Of a stretch of 64,000 nt of DNA, positions 54,054 to 64,000 are shown in pieces (position 1 is the stretch's first letter; every line of letters begins with the position of its first letter). The notes beneath the pieces are model-generated. The model made no database searches. It was given only the letters and a program-made list of their open reading frames with translations, and had not been told where the DNA came from. Made by a program: the position numbers and the translations under genes. This DNA comes from Aedes albopictus (Eukaryota; Arthropoda; Insecta; Diptera; Culicidae): the NCBI RefSeq assembly GCF_035046485.1, contig NC_085137.1, forward strand, positions 16,707,346 through 16,771,345. The letters run 5' to 3'.

Positions 54054-54750
54054 TCAGCTTATGACTGGCATGCACGCAACAATGTGTGAACTCTCTGCCA
54101 ATATATAACCACTATAAAGATCATCTATCCATCCTACCAAAGGTGACTCCCAGATCTCCTAAACCTCCCCTAACAAGCACTCTGTCCGTGCTAGTTGTGG
54201 TAAAGTAGAGTGCTCTCGGTCTCTAGTAGAAACCACCATGACACTCTAACCTAACTCTAAATTCCTAACTGACTGTAAGGACTTAGCCGGCGCAGTTACT
54301 GATAAAACATGTATATGCAGAATTATGTAGAGCAGTGGTTCCCAAACTTATCTGAGCAATCCCCCCTGTTTTCGTCCCCCCTCCTAAGTTTGAATTGAAA
54401 TCATGATTTTTTGCCATCGAAACAAATAAATATTTTACTATCAGGGTATTTTTTTCCGGAATTTTTCAAACATGTTCTGACGCACCAAAACTATAACTTA
54501 GGGGATTCACTAAACAGAGTAAACTGATTAAACGTCGCAATAACCAAGGCAAAAAAATAATCTCTGACTATTTCATTCGCAATTAGGGCTTACGCAGTTA
54601 CGCAGAACTCCTAATATATAAATATTACATTTCAGTTTAACTCCCAGTTTGATATTTTTAATATCAAATCAGTAATGAATAACATTCAGAATCATATTTT
54701 AACAGAATTTTGAAAAAAATGTAACTTTTAAATGTAATTTTATATATCTT
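54054..54750. other. Unrecognised sequence with a solo hAT-like end
   Basis: CAGTGGTTCCCAAACTT at 54333 looks like a hAT terminus, but I found no partner. The rest is AT-rich and featureless. Confidence 0.4.
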
Positions 54751-54754
54751 TTTA

Positions 54755-54892
54755 TTTTTTTTTTTGTATTAACGAGATTTGAAGTCTTTGGCTTGTTCAT
54801 CTCGAGACCCACCCTTCCGAAGGAAAAAACTCACATTTTGCGACTTTGTCGAAAGTTGGATTCGAACCCTGGCCTTCGGCGCCTCTGTTTCC
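54755..54892 (-). mobile_element. tRNA-derived SINE, 5'-truncated, minus strand
   Basis: The minus strand carries GGGTTCGAATCCAAC, TCGCAAAATGTGAGTT, CTCGAGATGAACAAGCC and AATCTCGTTAATAC plus an A tail. This is the same family as 10072-10252. The A-box end is lost or degenerate. Confidence 0.8.
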
Positions 54893-56440
54893 TTTGATTT
54901 TAGAGAAGGCATGTCCAATAATTTTTGTTTATTTTTTTTAATTTTATAATTTTGATGATTATTTTGAAGAAAATTGTAATATGATTTAAGGGCTTTATGG
55001 TCAGCTTCGAATAGACGTGTTGGTTTCTGGTAGAAAACTTGTTAAAAATTTGAACTTTACCACATGTTTGATAATAAATAATAAATATTCCAAATAATAA
55101 AACAACTACATAACTTAAATTGTTTGAAAAAAAAACTAAACCTGTCAAAACAAAAAAAAAATATGCAAGAACTGAAACACTAGGCTTTAAAGGATAACGC
55201 AGATGTAGTTCAGTAATCCTGAAACAAGAGGAGAGTGACAAATGTCAGCAATTTCACTAAATATGTAAGTGTGGAATCTCATCATGAATATTAACTTTGA
55301 ATTACAGGATATTTGTAAAATTAAGTAAAAGAAAAAGCTTATTTCCGAAATCTATCAAATAAGCACCAAATTCAGGATAACATATATGAAGACTTTAAGA
55401 AACAAAAAATCGAGTTTTAAAATCACAGCTGAGAACAAATGAAATCGAATCATGGAGATAAAGGTCTCGTATTTTTTGAAGCGTATCTGAAGATCATGAA
55501 AGTATAAGATCACATTGTTACAAACTTATGATCATCATCAAGTAAAATTTCCATTAATATTTTATTTTTGAACATGCAAAATAACAGAAAAATGTGAGAT
55601 ATTTCTACTATGTACTCGAGTACTCAGTGCAATAAGTAGATTTATAATTTTATACCAGATGTCATTTGATGACCCATTATCTTTAAATGTAGTTCACAAC
55701 TTAAGATATATTTCTGTATTTTCGGAAATGAAAATTTGAATTTTTAAAGCCAACTAGAGACCCAACAAACATTTTTTCTGTACAACGACTGAATAAACTG
55801 CGTTTCAGATTGATTTCAAAAATTTTGACTGAATAAGCTGTTATTCAAATATTATTGTTTAACGGGGAGCTCCTAATTAACAATCATTCTTTTAACAAGC
55901 ACCTTTACGACGAATTGATTCAGCATGATGTTGCATATCAGGGGTTTTCAGATCGTGCACCGCGGTGCACTTGGTACTTTGCGAAGCCATGCCATGGGCA
56001 CCGCAGTACTTCAGAAAAGTCATGCATTCAAATTTATTACCTGTTTAATAAAAAATCAATCGAATTCATTAGATCAAATGTTCCATGGTAGAAATTTTAG
56101 AAAGTGTTCCAAAGGAATGAGTGTAAAAAAATCATGATTCACGTTGATGAGTTGAATCTAGCAAAAACTTTGTCAGATATTCGGCTTTCAGTCACAGAAA
56201 AAGCGTTGATTGTTTCAAATCATTGCCTACGTTTCGATCCTGTGGTTGGGCCTGTTTATTATGTAAAAAGGGGGGATGGGGGCTTTTAAATTTTTATCAT
56301 TTTATCCAAGTATGATAAAACTTGCTTTTCAAATCCCATATAATGAATATTTTCTTAATAACAGTGCTACAAGTGAGGTGCTCAACCCTCATGATCTTTA
56401 CAAGTTGATTCATATCGAGTGAGTAATTGAACAAATAATA
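54893..56440. other. AT-rich sequence without supported genes
   Basis: Short ORFs overlap without domain signatures. The notable items are a palindrome at 55955-55970 and a hAT-like CAGGGGTTTTCAG at 55939. Confidence 0.35.
55939..55970. repeat. hAT-like end with GTGCACCGCGGTGCAC palindrome
   Basis: CAGGGGTTTTCAGATC is followed by a perfect 16-bp palindrome GTGCACCGCGGTGCAC. No matching right end was found within the next kilobase. Confidence 0.5.
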
Positions 56441-56454
56441 AAATGATAAAAATT

Positions 56455-56600
56455 AAGAGACCCCCCCCCCCCCACCCCGATTGTATATCATTCCCCAGAA
56501 ACCCATTCCCCAGAACGACATTTCCCAGAATGCAATTCCCCAGAATGGCCCAATCCCCAAAAATCCATTCCCCAGAATGGGACATTCCCCAGAAAATGGA
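56455..56600. repeat. ATTCCCCAGAA minisatellite next to a C run
   Basis: ATTCCCCAGAA variants occur seven times at 14-20-base spacing after a C13 tract. The ORFs reading PRNPFPRTTFPR are a by-product. Confidence 0.8.
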
Positions 56601-56940
56601 TGATATCAAAAACCAGTTGAACTTGAAACAGATATCGAAACTCTACCAACCAAGCTGCATTATTCAACTTGTTTAAACCAATTTTATTAACAAGAACTCC
56701 TCCTGACGAAGGCACCCAATTGAATTTAACTTGGGTGCCCAAAATGATTTTTTTTTGAAAAATCGCCATCTTGTTGGAGTTTTGCCTCCTAATTTCTAAT
56801 TTTAAATTTTTCGTCCTCTTTGGTGTACTTCGATTTCGCCCTTTTTTGGAAATCACCAATGTAGTGTGTCCCAGTTCTTATTTATTGGAACCATTGACAT
56901 GTGTAGTCAATTACAGTTAAGCTTAACTAGATATTCATCT
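56601..56940. other. Unrecognised sequence
   Basis: No gene or repeat structure that I can support. Confidence 0.3.
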
Positions 56941-57830
56941 AAGAACTCTTTCGAGAATTGCCTTCAGGCATTCTTTCGTTAGTCTTTTCAGGAAATCATA
57001 AATCCTTTAATCCTCAAAAGATTCATTCTACCGAAAATTTCTCATCATGTACATTGGAGAATTTCTTCTAAGTGTTCTCTTTTGTGGAACATCATCAGGG
57101 ATTTCCACCCGTAAAATACTTGGGGATTCTTACGAAAATTTTTCCAGGATTTCTGCAGAAAATTTCTCCATTGATTCCGTTCGGGGTTTTTTGAATGATT
57201 TTCACAGAAATTCTTTGAATAATACCTCCAACAAGTCTTTGGAAAATTCAATCGACATTTTCTCCGGGAATTTCGTTGTTTTTTAATTGAGGTTTCTGTG
57301 GGAAATTTATCTTTAGAATTTTAGAATCTTTAAAAAATGAATTGAGAAATTTCCAGAAGAATTCTTCTAGAGATTTCTTCAGTATATAATCCAGGAGTTA
57401 TATTGTAAACTTGTCTAGTTCTTGTAATTTTTACAGCGATTCTCTGTTGGTTCATTTCAAGTATTGGTGGTTGGGAAATACCCCTTTAGGGATTCTTCAA
57501 GGCATTGATTTTGAGAATCAGTTTAGAACATCTATAAAAATTGTTAAAAGGATTTTTTGGGAATTTTTTTCCAGATAATTTCTTATGGAATTTCCCCAAT
57601 GATTCCCTCAGGATTTCCTGTAGAGTTTCAATCCGAAAATTTCTATGGGATTTTTACTAAGTGTTCCTCCAGAGAATCCTAGACGGAATTCTCAAAGGAG
57701 ATGAAGGGTTTTTTTTTATTTTGAAGATTCTTGCAGAATTTCATCCAGGGCAATTAATCCAGCTAACCCAACAATATCTTCTTCAGGGATTTGTTGAAGA
57801 ATTTCTAGAGATACTTCTTTTTGCACAATG
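56941..57830 (-). repeat. Degenerate 12-bp satellite (minus polarity)
   Basis: Phrases such as TTTCCAGGATTTCTGCAG, AATTTCTCC and TTCCTCCAGAGAATCC repeat loosely. No gene is visible. Confidence 0.55.
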
Positions 57831-57899
57831 ACACATATTGCCCATTTTACTGGCATTTTACCAGATTTGCTGGTATGTCTGAAACATACTGGAAGAACT

Positions 57900-58260
57900 T
57901 GTAATTATTAGGCACGAAATGTTGCTAATTGACAAATTGAGAGATGAAATTTGTGAAAAGAACCGCGTTCTGGTGGGATTCGAACCCACGACTCCGTATT
58001 CGCTAGACCGGCTCGGCGCTTTAACCAACTAAGCCACAGAACAAGTAATGATTCTGCGGAATAGAAAGTCAAACTGACTCCGAAGCGCGAAGCCGCACCG
58101 TGGTGAACACTCCTATTTCACAAACTCATCTCTCTCTCGGCTTAGATGCCAATTCACAACACACTCCTGTTTGTATCCACTGACTACAAGTGAGAGCAAA
58201 TTATTTTTATGAAGCCGAGACTTACTCTCGCACTCCGCATACCACCAGGCAGTTCGTTTT
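57900..58260 (-). mobile_element. Repeat with internal tRNA-Thr-like module, copy 3 (best preserved)
   Basis: The minus strand reads GAGAGTAAGTCTCGGCTTC, GCTCTCACTTGTAGTCAGTG, TTGGCATCTAAGCCGAG, TATTCCGCAGAATCATTACT and then a tRNA-like module (plus coordinates about 57967-58044). That module has GTGGCTTAGTTGGTTAAAGC and GTGGGTTCGAATCCCAC, and near-complete acceptor pairing (GTTCTG with CAGAAC). The shape recalls tRNA-Thr, but the anticodon arm is irregular, so I treat it as a repeat. Confidence 0.75.
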
Positions 58261-58264
58261 CTTT

Positions 58265-59200
58265 TTGGCTTTTTTCAGAAATTCTTGGGTAATGCCTCCA
58301 GAGATATCTTTCGAAAAACCCTTTGGGGACCTTGGGGAATTTCTCAAGAAATTCGTAGCAGAATCTTTCCATAGATTCCATGTGGACTTAATCTTGGAAT
58401 TCCATCGGGAATTTCCCCAGAAATTTAATTGTGAATTTCTTCAGAGATTCTTCGATAAATGTCTATTATATATATTCATACGGAACTTGTTGGAGATTTT
58501 GTAATCGAGAAATTCTACAAGGAATTTATCCAAGAAAGTTATCGGAAACTACTCCATTAACTGTATCGAGAGTTTTTGTAGAGATTCTTTTGGGAATTTC
58601 TTCGGGGTTTCCATTGTGAATTGCTTCAGGTATTATCTCAGAAAATCTTCCAGGAATCTCGTTTAGAAAACCATTGAACTTTTTTCAGAAATTTCATAGG
58701 CAAATTTGCAAGTGATTGGTAAGAGGTAAACCATAGGGATTTCTTACAGAGCATCCTTCCAGATTTTCTTTTAAATAGGAGTCCAATGAAAGCTATTTTT
58801 GAGTAATTTTTCCAGGGATTCCCTAAGAAATTTTGAAAGGGATTTGTTGGAGAATTCTTTCATAAATTCCTCCAGGAATTCATCCACTGATTTCATTGGC
58901 AATATATCCAGGTATTCCAATGAGAATTTCTTCATAGATTCTTTGATGATATTTTGGGAACATAATTCAATTTTTTTTGGGAATTCTTTCACGAATTCTA
59001 TTAGAAGTTTCTTCAAGGAGTTCATGTTAAATTCCTCGAGAACTTGATTTTAGAATGCATCCAAGGATTTTTTTAAATTATTTTGAGTGAGAATTTCAAC
59101 ATAAATACTTTGGGAGATTTCTCAAGAACGTTTCTAGAAGAATGCATTCAGAAAAACACTGAAACATCTTTTAAAACTCTTTCGGTAATTTTTCAGGGAC
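58265..59200 (-). repeat. Degenerate 12-bp satellite (minus polarity)
   Basis: TTCCTCCAGGAATTCATCC, GGAATTTCTTC and CCAGGGATTCCC words with 12-base rhythm. ORFs are artefacts. Confidence 0.55.
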
Positions 59201-59324
59201 TTCATCGAGCATTTCTTCGTTACTTCTAACAAATAAATACTTACTGGCTAGAAATAACTCACTTCTGCGCAACGAAAACATGCGCCGCCATGACTCTTCT
59301 GTGACAAGTGTGATACTTGGGTAC

Positions 59325-59830
59325 CGTAGAGGAATTCCCTGGAAAAACCTGGAGGGGTTTGTCCAAAAAATGCTGGAAGAACTCCTGGGGAATTTATAGA
59401 AATGTTCCGTTTGGTTCTTGGAAGTATTCCTGGGGAAGCAATGGAGGTATTCCCGGGGCTCCTGTATGAATTTACAAGGAACTCATAGAGGAATTCTCGT
59501 GGAACTCCTGAACGACTTCCCGGGGTACTTCTGGAAGAAGTTCTGTGTAGATTCTGAAGAAATTTCCAGGGTTATTATGGAGGAATTTCCGGTAAACTCT
59601 TATGAATTCTTGGGGAACTGCTTGAGACAATTTTATAACTGAAGGAGGAAACCCAGAAAGAGCTTCTGGAAGAATCTCAAAAGGAACTGTTGCAGAAATC
59701 CCTAAAGAAACGACTTGAGGAGCTCCTGAGGGAACTACAGGAAGAATTTCGGTAACATAATAAAAAAACTAGGGCATTCCAAGAAGAAACTATTTAAGGA
59801 ATTGCACAAGGATGAATCCCACAATTGTCT
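59325..59830 (+). repeat. Degenerate 12-bp satellite (plus polarity)
   Basis: GAGGAATTCCCTGGAAAAAC, GGAAGAACTCCTGGGG and GGAATTTCCGG words. The polarity is opposite to the adjacent block at 58265-59200. Confidence 0.6.
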
Positions 59831-60300
59831 TAAGACACTTCTGTAGGAATTGTCAATTTTATTATTCTTCACGATGCTGCACGTTTCATTAAAATGGTGT
59901 CAGTTAAATAAATGTCAAAATTACTTGTGCGCTCTACTTGGGAACAGAAAACTTACCATAAAATGTTGCGTTAGGTGGCACCAGTAGGCGCGTGATTTCT
60001 GGGTACGCTCGGTAACAAATCAATAACTTTTTCCACAAGCATCCAATTGTCTTGCGCTCTTCGAAGGAAAGTTTCATAAACGATTTTTCTTCAAGAAGCG
60101 TTGATTGATTTGAATTAAGAAGACAAGGGGCGACCTCTGGGATTTTTTATCTGAAAGTGTAGCTTTTCCCATAGTAAATCCTATGAAAACTTTGAACCAC
60201 TTGCGCTAAATTATAGTTTCACCGATTGCGCTGAAATTTTGCACAGTGCATATGGCACCTAAATAAAATCAAAAAAGTCGACTGGAGCGAGAGTTTGATG
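59831..60300. other. Unrecognised intergenic sequence
   Basis: I see no gene or repeat structure to support. Confidence 0.3.
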
Positions 60301-60355
60301 TATGTCCCACACTAATCCACGCCTTTACAGCTGTGGCTATATGGGCCCGTCTGCT
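60300..60355 (-). mobile_element. Feilai-type SINE head fragment
   Basis: The minus strand GGGCCCATATAGCCACAGC and GTAAAGGCGTGGATTAGTG matches the first ~45 bases of the Feilai copy. The body is missing. Confidence 0.65.
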
Positions 60356-60359
60356 GAAA

Positions 60360-60960
60360 ATGTCTCTTGTTCCACTCTGCCCATCATCCATCCACAGCAG
60401 ACGCCACCAACTATCATGATTCCCATCACACAGTGTGTGGTGTCTTTTCTCGGTTTGGTCCTTCACACATGCAGATAAGGTTTTGCTTCCCACATTTATT
60501 CCCCTATTCAGTGCAGGAAAAGCACATTGCCCCGACGACGACGACGACGACGACGGCGGCCGGTGTGGCGTGACTCCGATTCCAGCGTACGGCGGAACGT
60601 GCCACAACCAGAGCCCCCGAAGTGCAAGATTTCTTCAGGTATGGGACTCAGGAGATTTTTTCTTGGCTGCAGCATTCGTCGCTCGCTAGACAAATACAGC
60701 AATGGCAGAGCCCCGTCGCGCGTCCGTAATCAAATACTGGTGTCAGTGTGGTGCAACCGCATGCCGAGGATCTCTGGCTACGGCGTGGCGCGGCGACCCG
60801 CTGCTGTTGCTTTGTTGTGCGAGATTCTAGTCGGATTTCTCGGGTTCATCGGAATCGCGAGACAGATTTTTTTTTGAGTCGATACTCGCGTCGGTCATGT
60901 GCGCTTTGTTTGAACTGCTACAACAAACGGGACAATGTTTTGTAGGAGGCAGATGGCTGT
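60360..60960. other. CpG-rich non-repetitive segment with (GAC)n
   Basis: 60535-60560 is a (CGA)n tract; the surrounding 600 bases are GC- and CpG-rich and free of recognisable repeats. ORFs overlap in several frames (60508-60702 minus, 60527-60877 plus, Arg-rich from the microsatellite). A host 5'UTR or promoter is plausible but unproven. Confidence 0.35.
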
Positions 60961-61475
60961 TTAGGGAAACATGTACGCCCCCTTTTTGCTTGAGCAATAT
61001 CGGTTTTATGGTGTAATCAGCTGTTGATTATTGAGCTCCCGAGGGAATGGGGAATCAAAGTTCGTTCGAAACAGACTTTTTGTCGGTTTTCGTAATCGGA
61101 AATGATGAACGACTTTTTACGTCATCAATAACCTGTTGCCTTTGCAGTCAGCCAGCACTAGCGACAGTGTGTGACCCCTTTTCTGGAAAGCATGTGTTGT
61201 TTACCTGGTGGTCATAAATGAGATTGCGACGTATGGCGACGCGACGCAAGAGCTCTCGTTTGGAGTTGAGTTGTCTGCAATGTGCCAGGAAAAGATAAGA
61301 GTTACTCAAATCGTGTGCCCGGTGAGCACCGGTTCAACGCGGTATTTTACGATATTTGAAGCAGTACTCTGCTGTTGTTATAGGCTGATCGACACATATG
61401 CAGCAAAATAAATGTTCAACGAAAAATAGTCGAAACACCTTTTACAGGCTTCGATTTTGACTCTGCAATTGTAAA
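60961..61475. other. Unrecognised sequence
   Basis: No gene is supported. The 67-codon ORF at 61208-61411 has no recognisable features. Confidence 0.3.
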
Positions 61476-61477
61476 CT

Positions 61478-61720
61478 ATGGATCACAAATCCGGAGACGG
61501 CGAGTTCGATTCCCGTTCCGGCCGGGAAAATTGTCTCGACTTCCTGGGCATAGTGTATCATTGTGCTTGTCTCACAACATACAAAGGCAAAAAAGCCCTT
61601 CAATTAATAACTGTGGAAGTGCTCAAAGATCACCATGTTGAAGGAAGACAGGCCAAGCTCCAATGGAAACGTAGAGCCACACATAAGAAGAAAAAGATGA
61701 AGAAGATGCAGGCATCTCGA
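61478..61720 (+). mobile_element. Feilai-related SINE, divergent copy
   Basis: The head contains GAGTTCGATTCCCGTTCC, then TTGTCTCGACTTCCTGGGCA, TAGTGTATCATTGTGC, AATAACTGTGGAAGTGCTC and a terminal AGAAGAAAAAGATGAAGAAG tail, paralleling Feilai part by part. The 154-codon ORF at 61478-61942 is a read-through. Confidence 0.78.
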
Positions 61721-61958
61721 CCCCACAATCAAAAACTGAAATTCTTCCTTTCATTTCATTCCAACCGTACCGTTCCACAGAAAAACATTAAATGGCATTC
61801 CCATTCAACCTCCAATATAAATCTCCGCTGCTTGACATTTCAAGAGAGCGAAATGCTACAACCTGAGTTCCCTCACCTCATCCCATGTAGAGCGCATCAA
61901 CCCCACCGGGAAAATTCTTATTTAAATAGACAGAATGAATGAAGTTTGTTCTTCCTAC

Positions 61959-62053
61959 CTTTACCACCTTCGCCGCCATTACCACCTTGAACCGCGTCCC
62001 AGGTCGGAGCCGAAGTCAGCAGAGCGGCTTCAGGTGTCCACCACTCGTTTCCA
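61959..62053 (-). CDS. Candidate internal host exon, 95 bp
   Basis: On the minus strand AATTAG immediately precedes an open 95-base segment that ends at AAAG/GTAGGA, giving a good acceptor and donor. After one leading base it reads GNEWWTPEAALLTSAPTW and then DAVQGGNGGEGGK, an orderly composition (aromatics, then a Gly-rich tail) unlike the surrounding repeats. The upstream phase is 2 and the downstream phase is 1. The acceptor sits only tens of bases from the 3' tail of the PHD-type retroelement. I do not recognise the protein. The exon could belong to the same minus-strand gene region as 50624-51042, but there is no evidence linking them. Confidence 0.5.
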
Positions 62054-62059
62054 CTAATT

Positions 62060-63400
62060 AAAAACCAAATAAATCCACCTAGTGGTGATAGTGCCTTTCT
62101 CTTTATTTCTCTTTATTCTTTATTTAATTCAACGGACTTATTATGTCTAATTGAATATACTTATTCTAAACAAAAGTTTCAATTTACAACATTTCAAACA
62201 CTTGATACAACAACATATCTAACATCTAACATATCTAACAAATCTAACATAACATACAACATTTCAAACACCGTTTACTACAATTTATCACAAATAAACA
62301 CTATCTTTTGAAGCCACATACAGTTTCAAATATCATATAAATAAAACAACAAAAAGTCAACACAAACTCAGTATTCTATGCATAAAAGTTTTACAAATCA
62401 CTTGGTTTCCATGTCGTTTGCCTTCTTTTAAATTCGCGAAATTTGACGTTTTTTGGCCAGGTGGAAGAAGCCATAGCGGCAGGTTTCCATTTACGGCTCA
62501 ATACAACCTTGAAGGAAATGTAATCCAAGTTACTGCAGTCGATCCATCTAGGAACAAGCTTCCTAACGTTATTGCATTCAGCATAGCGGGCTCCCAAACA
62601 TCGAGAAACCATCTGTTGCACATCCTCCTCAGTAACGTTACAGTCAATATTTGTCAGCATCAAAGCAAAGCTGTCATCTCGGTCATCTCCATTCAATGCA
62701 TTGGTAAACCGTTCCGTTTGATTTGGTGACGACGACGTTTCACATTGAGAGCTAATTTCTCTTGATCCGCAATCCATCTGCAGCGATGAAATCGGAGTAG
62801 AGTATCGTATCGCATTATCTGGTGGACTTGCGATATTCGCAGAAAGGGTGGTCATTATCGCTTCGACTTTGGCTTTCAGTACTTCGACGTCAGGGTGCAG
62901 ATCACATTCAGGCGCACGAGAGATTTGAGTTTGAGGTGGTGTTTTTTTGTGCGTCTCTCTCCATTGCAGGAACTCATCGAAGCACTCATCACATAGCCAA
63001 AAACTGTTTCGCTTTGGTGGTGACACAGCAGGCAGATCGTCTATTTCAACTCCAACACAAGTAGCATGGAACACTCTACCACACATTCCATTGCAATACA
63101 CAAATGGCTGGGCGTTCGTTTCAACCAGCTGTAGGCACTTTCCGCAATCCATGGTGAATTCGATGACTGTTCTTAGATTATTTTTAGCAGGCACGTTGAT
63201 CGATTTAGTGTATCAATAGAGAAAGCAGGTACAGCACAAGTGATGTCGTTTCCACAAAAGTAGTTGAATATTTTAAAAACAGTATCAACACATAATAGCA
63301 AGAATTCGATGAGCAGGATAAGATAGCAACCGGCCACGACAACATCTACTACTCGTCGAACATGTTCTCACAATCTTTCTGGCAACGTAAGTCAAAGTGT
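62060..63400 (-). mobile_element. ORF1-only LINE derivative with PHD-finger protein
   Basis: The minus strand holds a ~200-base 5'UTR, the ORF at 62391-63152 and a ~300-base 3'UTR. The 3'UTR has TTAGATATGT/TTAGATTTGT repeats (plus strand about 62215-62255) and ends in an AATAAAGAGAAATAAAGAG tail and GCACTATCACCACTAGG. No ORF2 with RT is present. I could not find a target duplication; the 5' limit is approximate. Confidence 0.65.
62391..63152 (-). CDS. PHD-finger gag-like ORF1 protein of a CR1-like LINE
   Basis: This 253-residue protein starts at an ATG with good context (TTCACCATGG), not at the upstream GTG at 63194. The N-terminus is a zinc finger of PHD type (MDCGKCLQLVE, then CNGMCGRVFHATCVG and WLCDECFDEF), about 60 residues. 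A Gln/Ser-rich linker follows. The C-terminal half (FALMLTNIDCNVTEEDVQQM, then VPRWIDCSNLDYISFKV and SRKWKPAAM) resembles the RRM-like region of LINE ORF1 proteins. ORF1 proteins with PHD fingers are known from CR1-like elements. Its role would be binding of LINE RNA/DNA. The ORF is intact, and no partner reverse transcriptase lies nearby. Confidence 0.72.
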   Translation of the reverse strand: MDCGKCLQLVETNAQPFVYCNGMCGRVFHATCVGVEIDDLPAVSPPKRNSFWLCDECFDEFLQWRETHKKTPPQTQISRAPECDLHPDVEVLKAKVEAIMTTLSANIASPPDNAIRYSTPISSLQMDCGSREISSQCETSSSPNQTERFTNALNGDDRDDSFALMLTNIDCNVTEEDVQQMVSRCLGARYAECNNVRKLVPRWIDCSNLDYISFKVVLSRKWKPAAMASSTWPKNVKFREFKRRQTTWKPSDL

Positions 63401-64000
63401 TTCTGAATCCGAATATTTTTATAGAAAAGCAAGCATTTTATCAAAGACATCTTTCAATTGACTTAAAACTTATTGATTGCACATAGTCCGACGTTATGTT
63501 AAACGTATAAGCAGGGCTGAAAAATATCAGACTTCTCAGTTGACTGCTTGAGCACTTTGTTGAGCACCTTCATTAACGCTGGAGGCTGGTCAATACGATA
63601 CTAACAAGCTAAGCTATAACTCTTTAAACAATCACAGATCACAATTTTTTTTTCTGAACATTTGGGCTATATCTTATTGACCGTTGAAAACAAGAGCGAT
63701 AGGGGGTACCCACAAGAGGTATGTGGGTTTAATTTGCAGGATTTCGTTCTCTTACACATATTTATCGCTTGCATTGATTTTATTTACTTTCGTAGAGGCG
63801 AATGAACCTAGGTTGAAAACCTCTATAATAAAAAAAAAAAACTTTCGTAGTGCCGGCGAAGCACCAAACGCTGGTTGTGCAACCCTACCGGTAGTCTGTA
63901 ATGTGGTGTGAGCCTATTTTTTAGTTAACCGTTCCTCGGGTTATTCAAAAAGCCGTGATGTAATATGTTGCATGATACATTTGGTTATTTTCGATGCGGT
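63401..64000. other. Unrecognised sequence at the window edge
   Basis: No gene is supported. 63795-63845 (AGGCGAATGAACCTAGG then an A tract) may be a short repeat tail. The ORF at 63684-63911 has no domain-like features. Confidence 0.3.

Noticed and set aside
57967..58044. Functional minus-strand tRNA gene
   Set aside because: A and B boxes and acceptor pairing are good, but the anticodon arm is irregular and the module sits inside a repeat family with two other decayed copies in this window.
60508..60877. Arg-rich proteins on both strands
   Set aside because: The arginines come from a (CGA)n microsatellite read on either strand.
1..64000. LTR retrotransposon or endogenous retrovirus
   Set aside because: I found no paired long terminal repeats, no primer-binding site next to an LTR and no integrase or aspartic protease motif.

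Overview
This window looks like gene-poor, repeat-rich mosquito DNA, most likely from an Aedes species. The reasons are family-level: Feilai-type tRNA-derived SINEs, JAM1/RTE-like LINE fragments, an R1-clade LINE, a Penelope-like element, many TA- or 8-bp-TSD MITEs, and long GAATTC-rich satellites. I ran no database search, so names such as Feilai and JAM1 are from memory. There is no prokaryotic gene organisation, no CRISPR array and no convincing functional tRNA or rRNA gene.

Layout. 1-1094 is unrecognised flank. 1108-16125 is an R1-clade LINE (copy A) with an intact ORF1 and an ORF2 split by a 9,468-bp insertion at 3441-12908. The insertion has 11-bp terminal inverted repeats and an 8-bp target duplication (hAT-type) and carries no transposase. 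Its interior is a two-unit ~1.13-kb CACC-rich repeat followed by ~7 kb of a degenerate 12-bp GGAATTYCTGRA satellite, which itself holds a SINE and a MITE. A 5'-truncated second LINE copy (B, about 16139-18497) sits in tandem at the same target, with the motif GACCGGTAGCGC before A, between A and B, and after B. 18790-19500 is a ~136-bp minisatellite. 19840-24735 is a broken RTE element interrupted by a MITE and by an ORF1-only retrocopy. 25534-26583 is a MITE with TAAGACGGAC ends. 27404-28090 is another RTE piece. 28221-34800 is Feilai plus degenerate 12-bp satellite with hAT and mariner-type MITEs. 35315-39923 is a Penelope-like element with an intact RT/GIY-YIG ORF and 1,570-bp perfect inverted arms. 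40-50 kb is mostly SINEs, foldback elements and unrecognised sequence. 50-53 kb and about 60.3-62.05 kb contain the only host-gene-like sequence: a low-complexity coding exon with a splice donor (50624-51042, minus), a possible first exon (52675, plus) and a small internal exon (61959-62053, minus). 62.1-63.2 kb is a PHD-finger ORF1-only retroelement.

How it works together. Almost everything is selfish DNA, and target duplications give an order of events in several places: R1 LINE, then the hAT-type element into its ORF2, with a SINE landing in the satellite inside that element; LINE B and then a hAT MITE in its 3'UTR; RTE, then a MITE. The most unusual objects are the satellite-loaded hAT-type element, the perfectly palindromic Penelope-like element, the tandem R1 pair at one target, two independent ORF1-only LINE derivatives, and a three-copy repeat family with a tRNA-Thr-like module near its 3' end. 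Nested coordinates are exact where I could align target duplications and approximate elsewhere.
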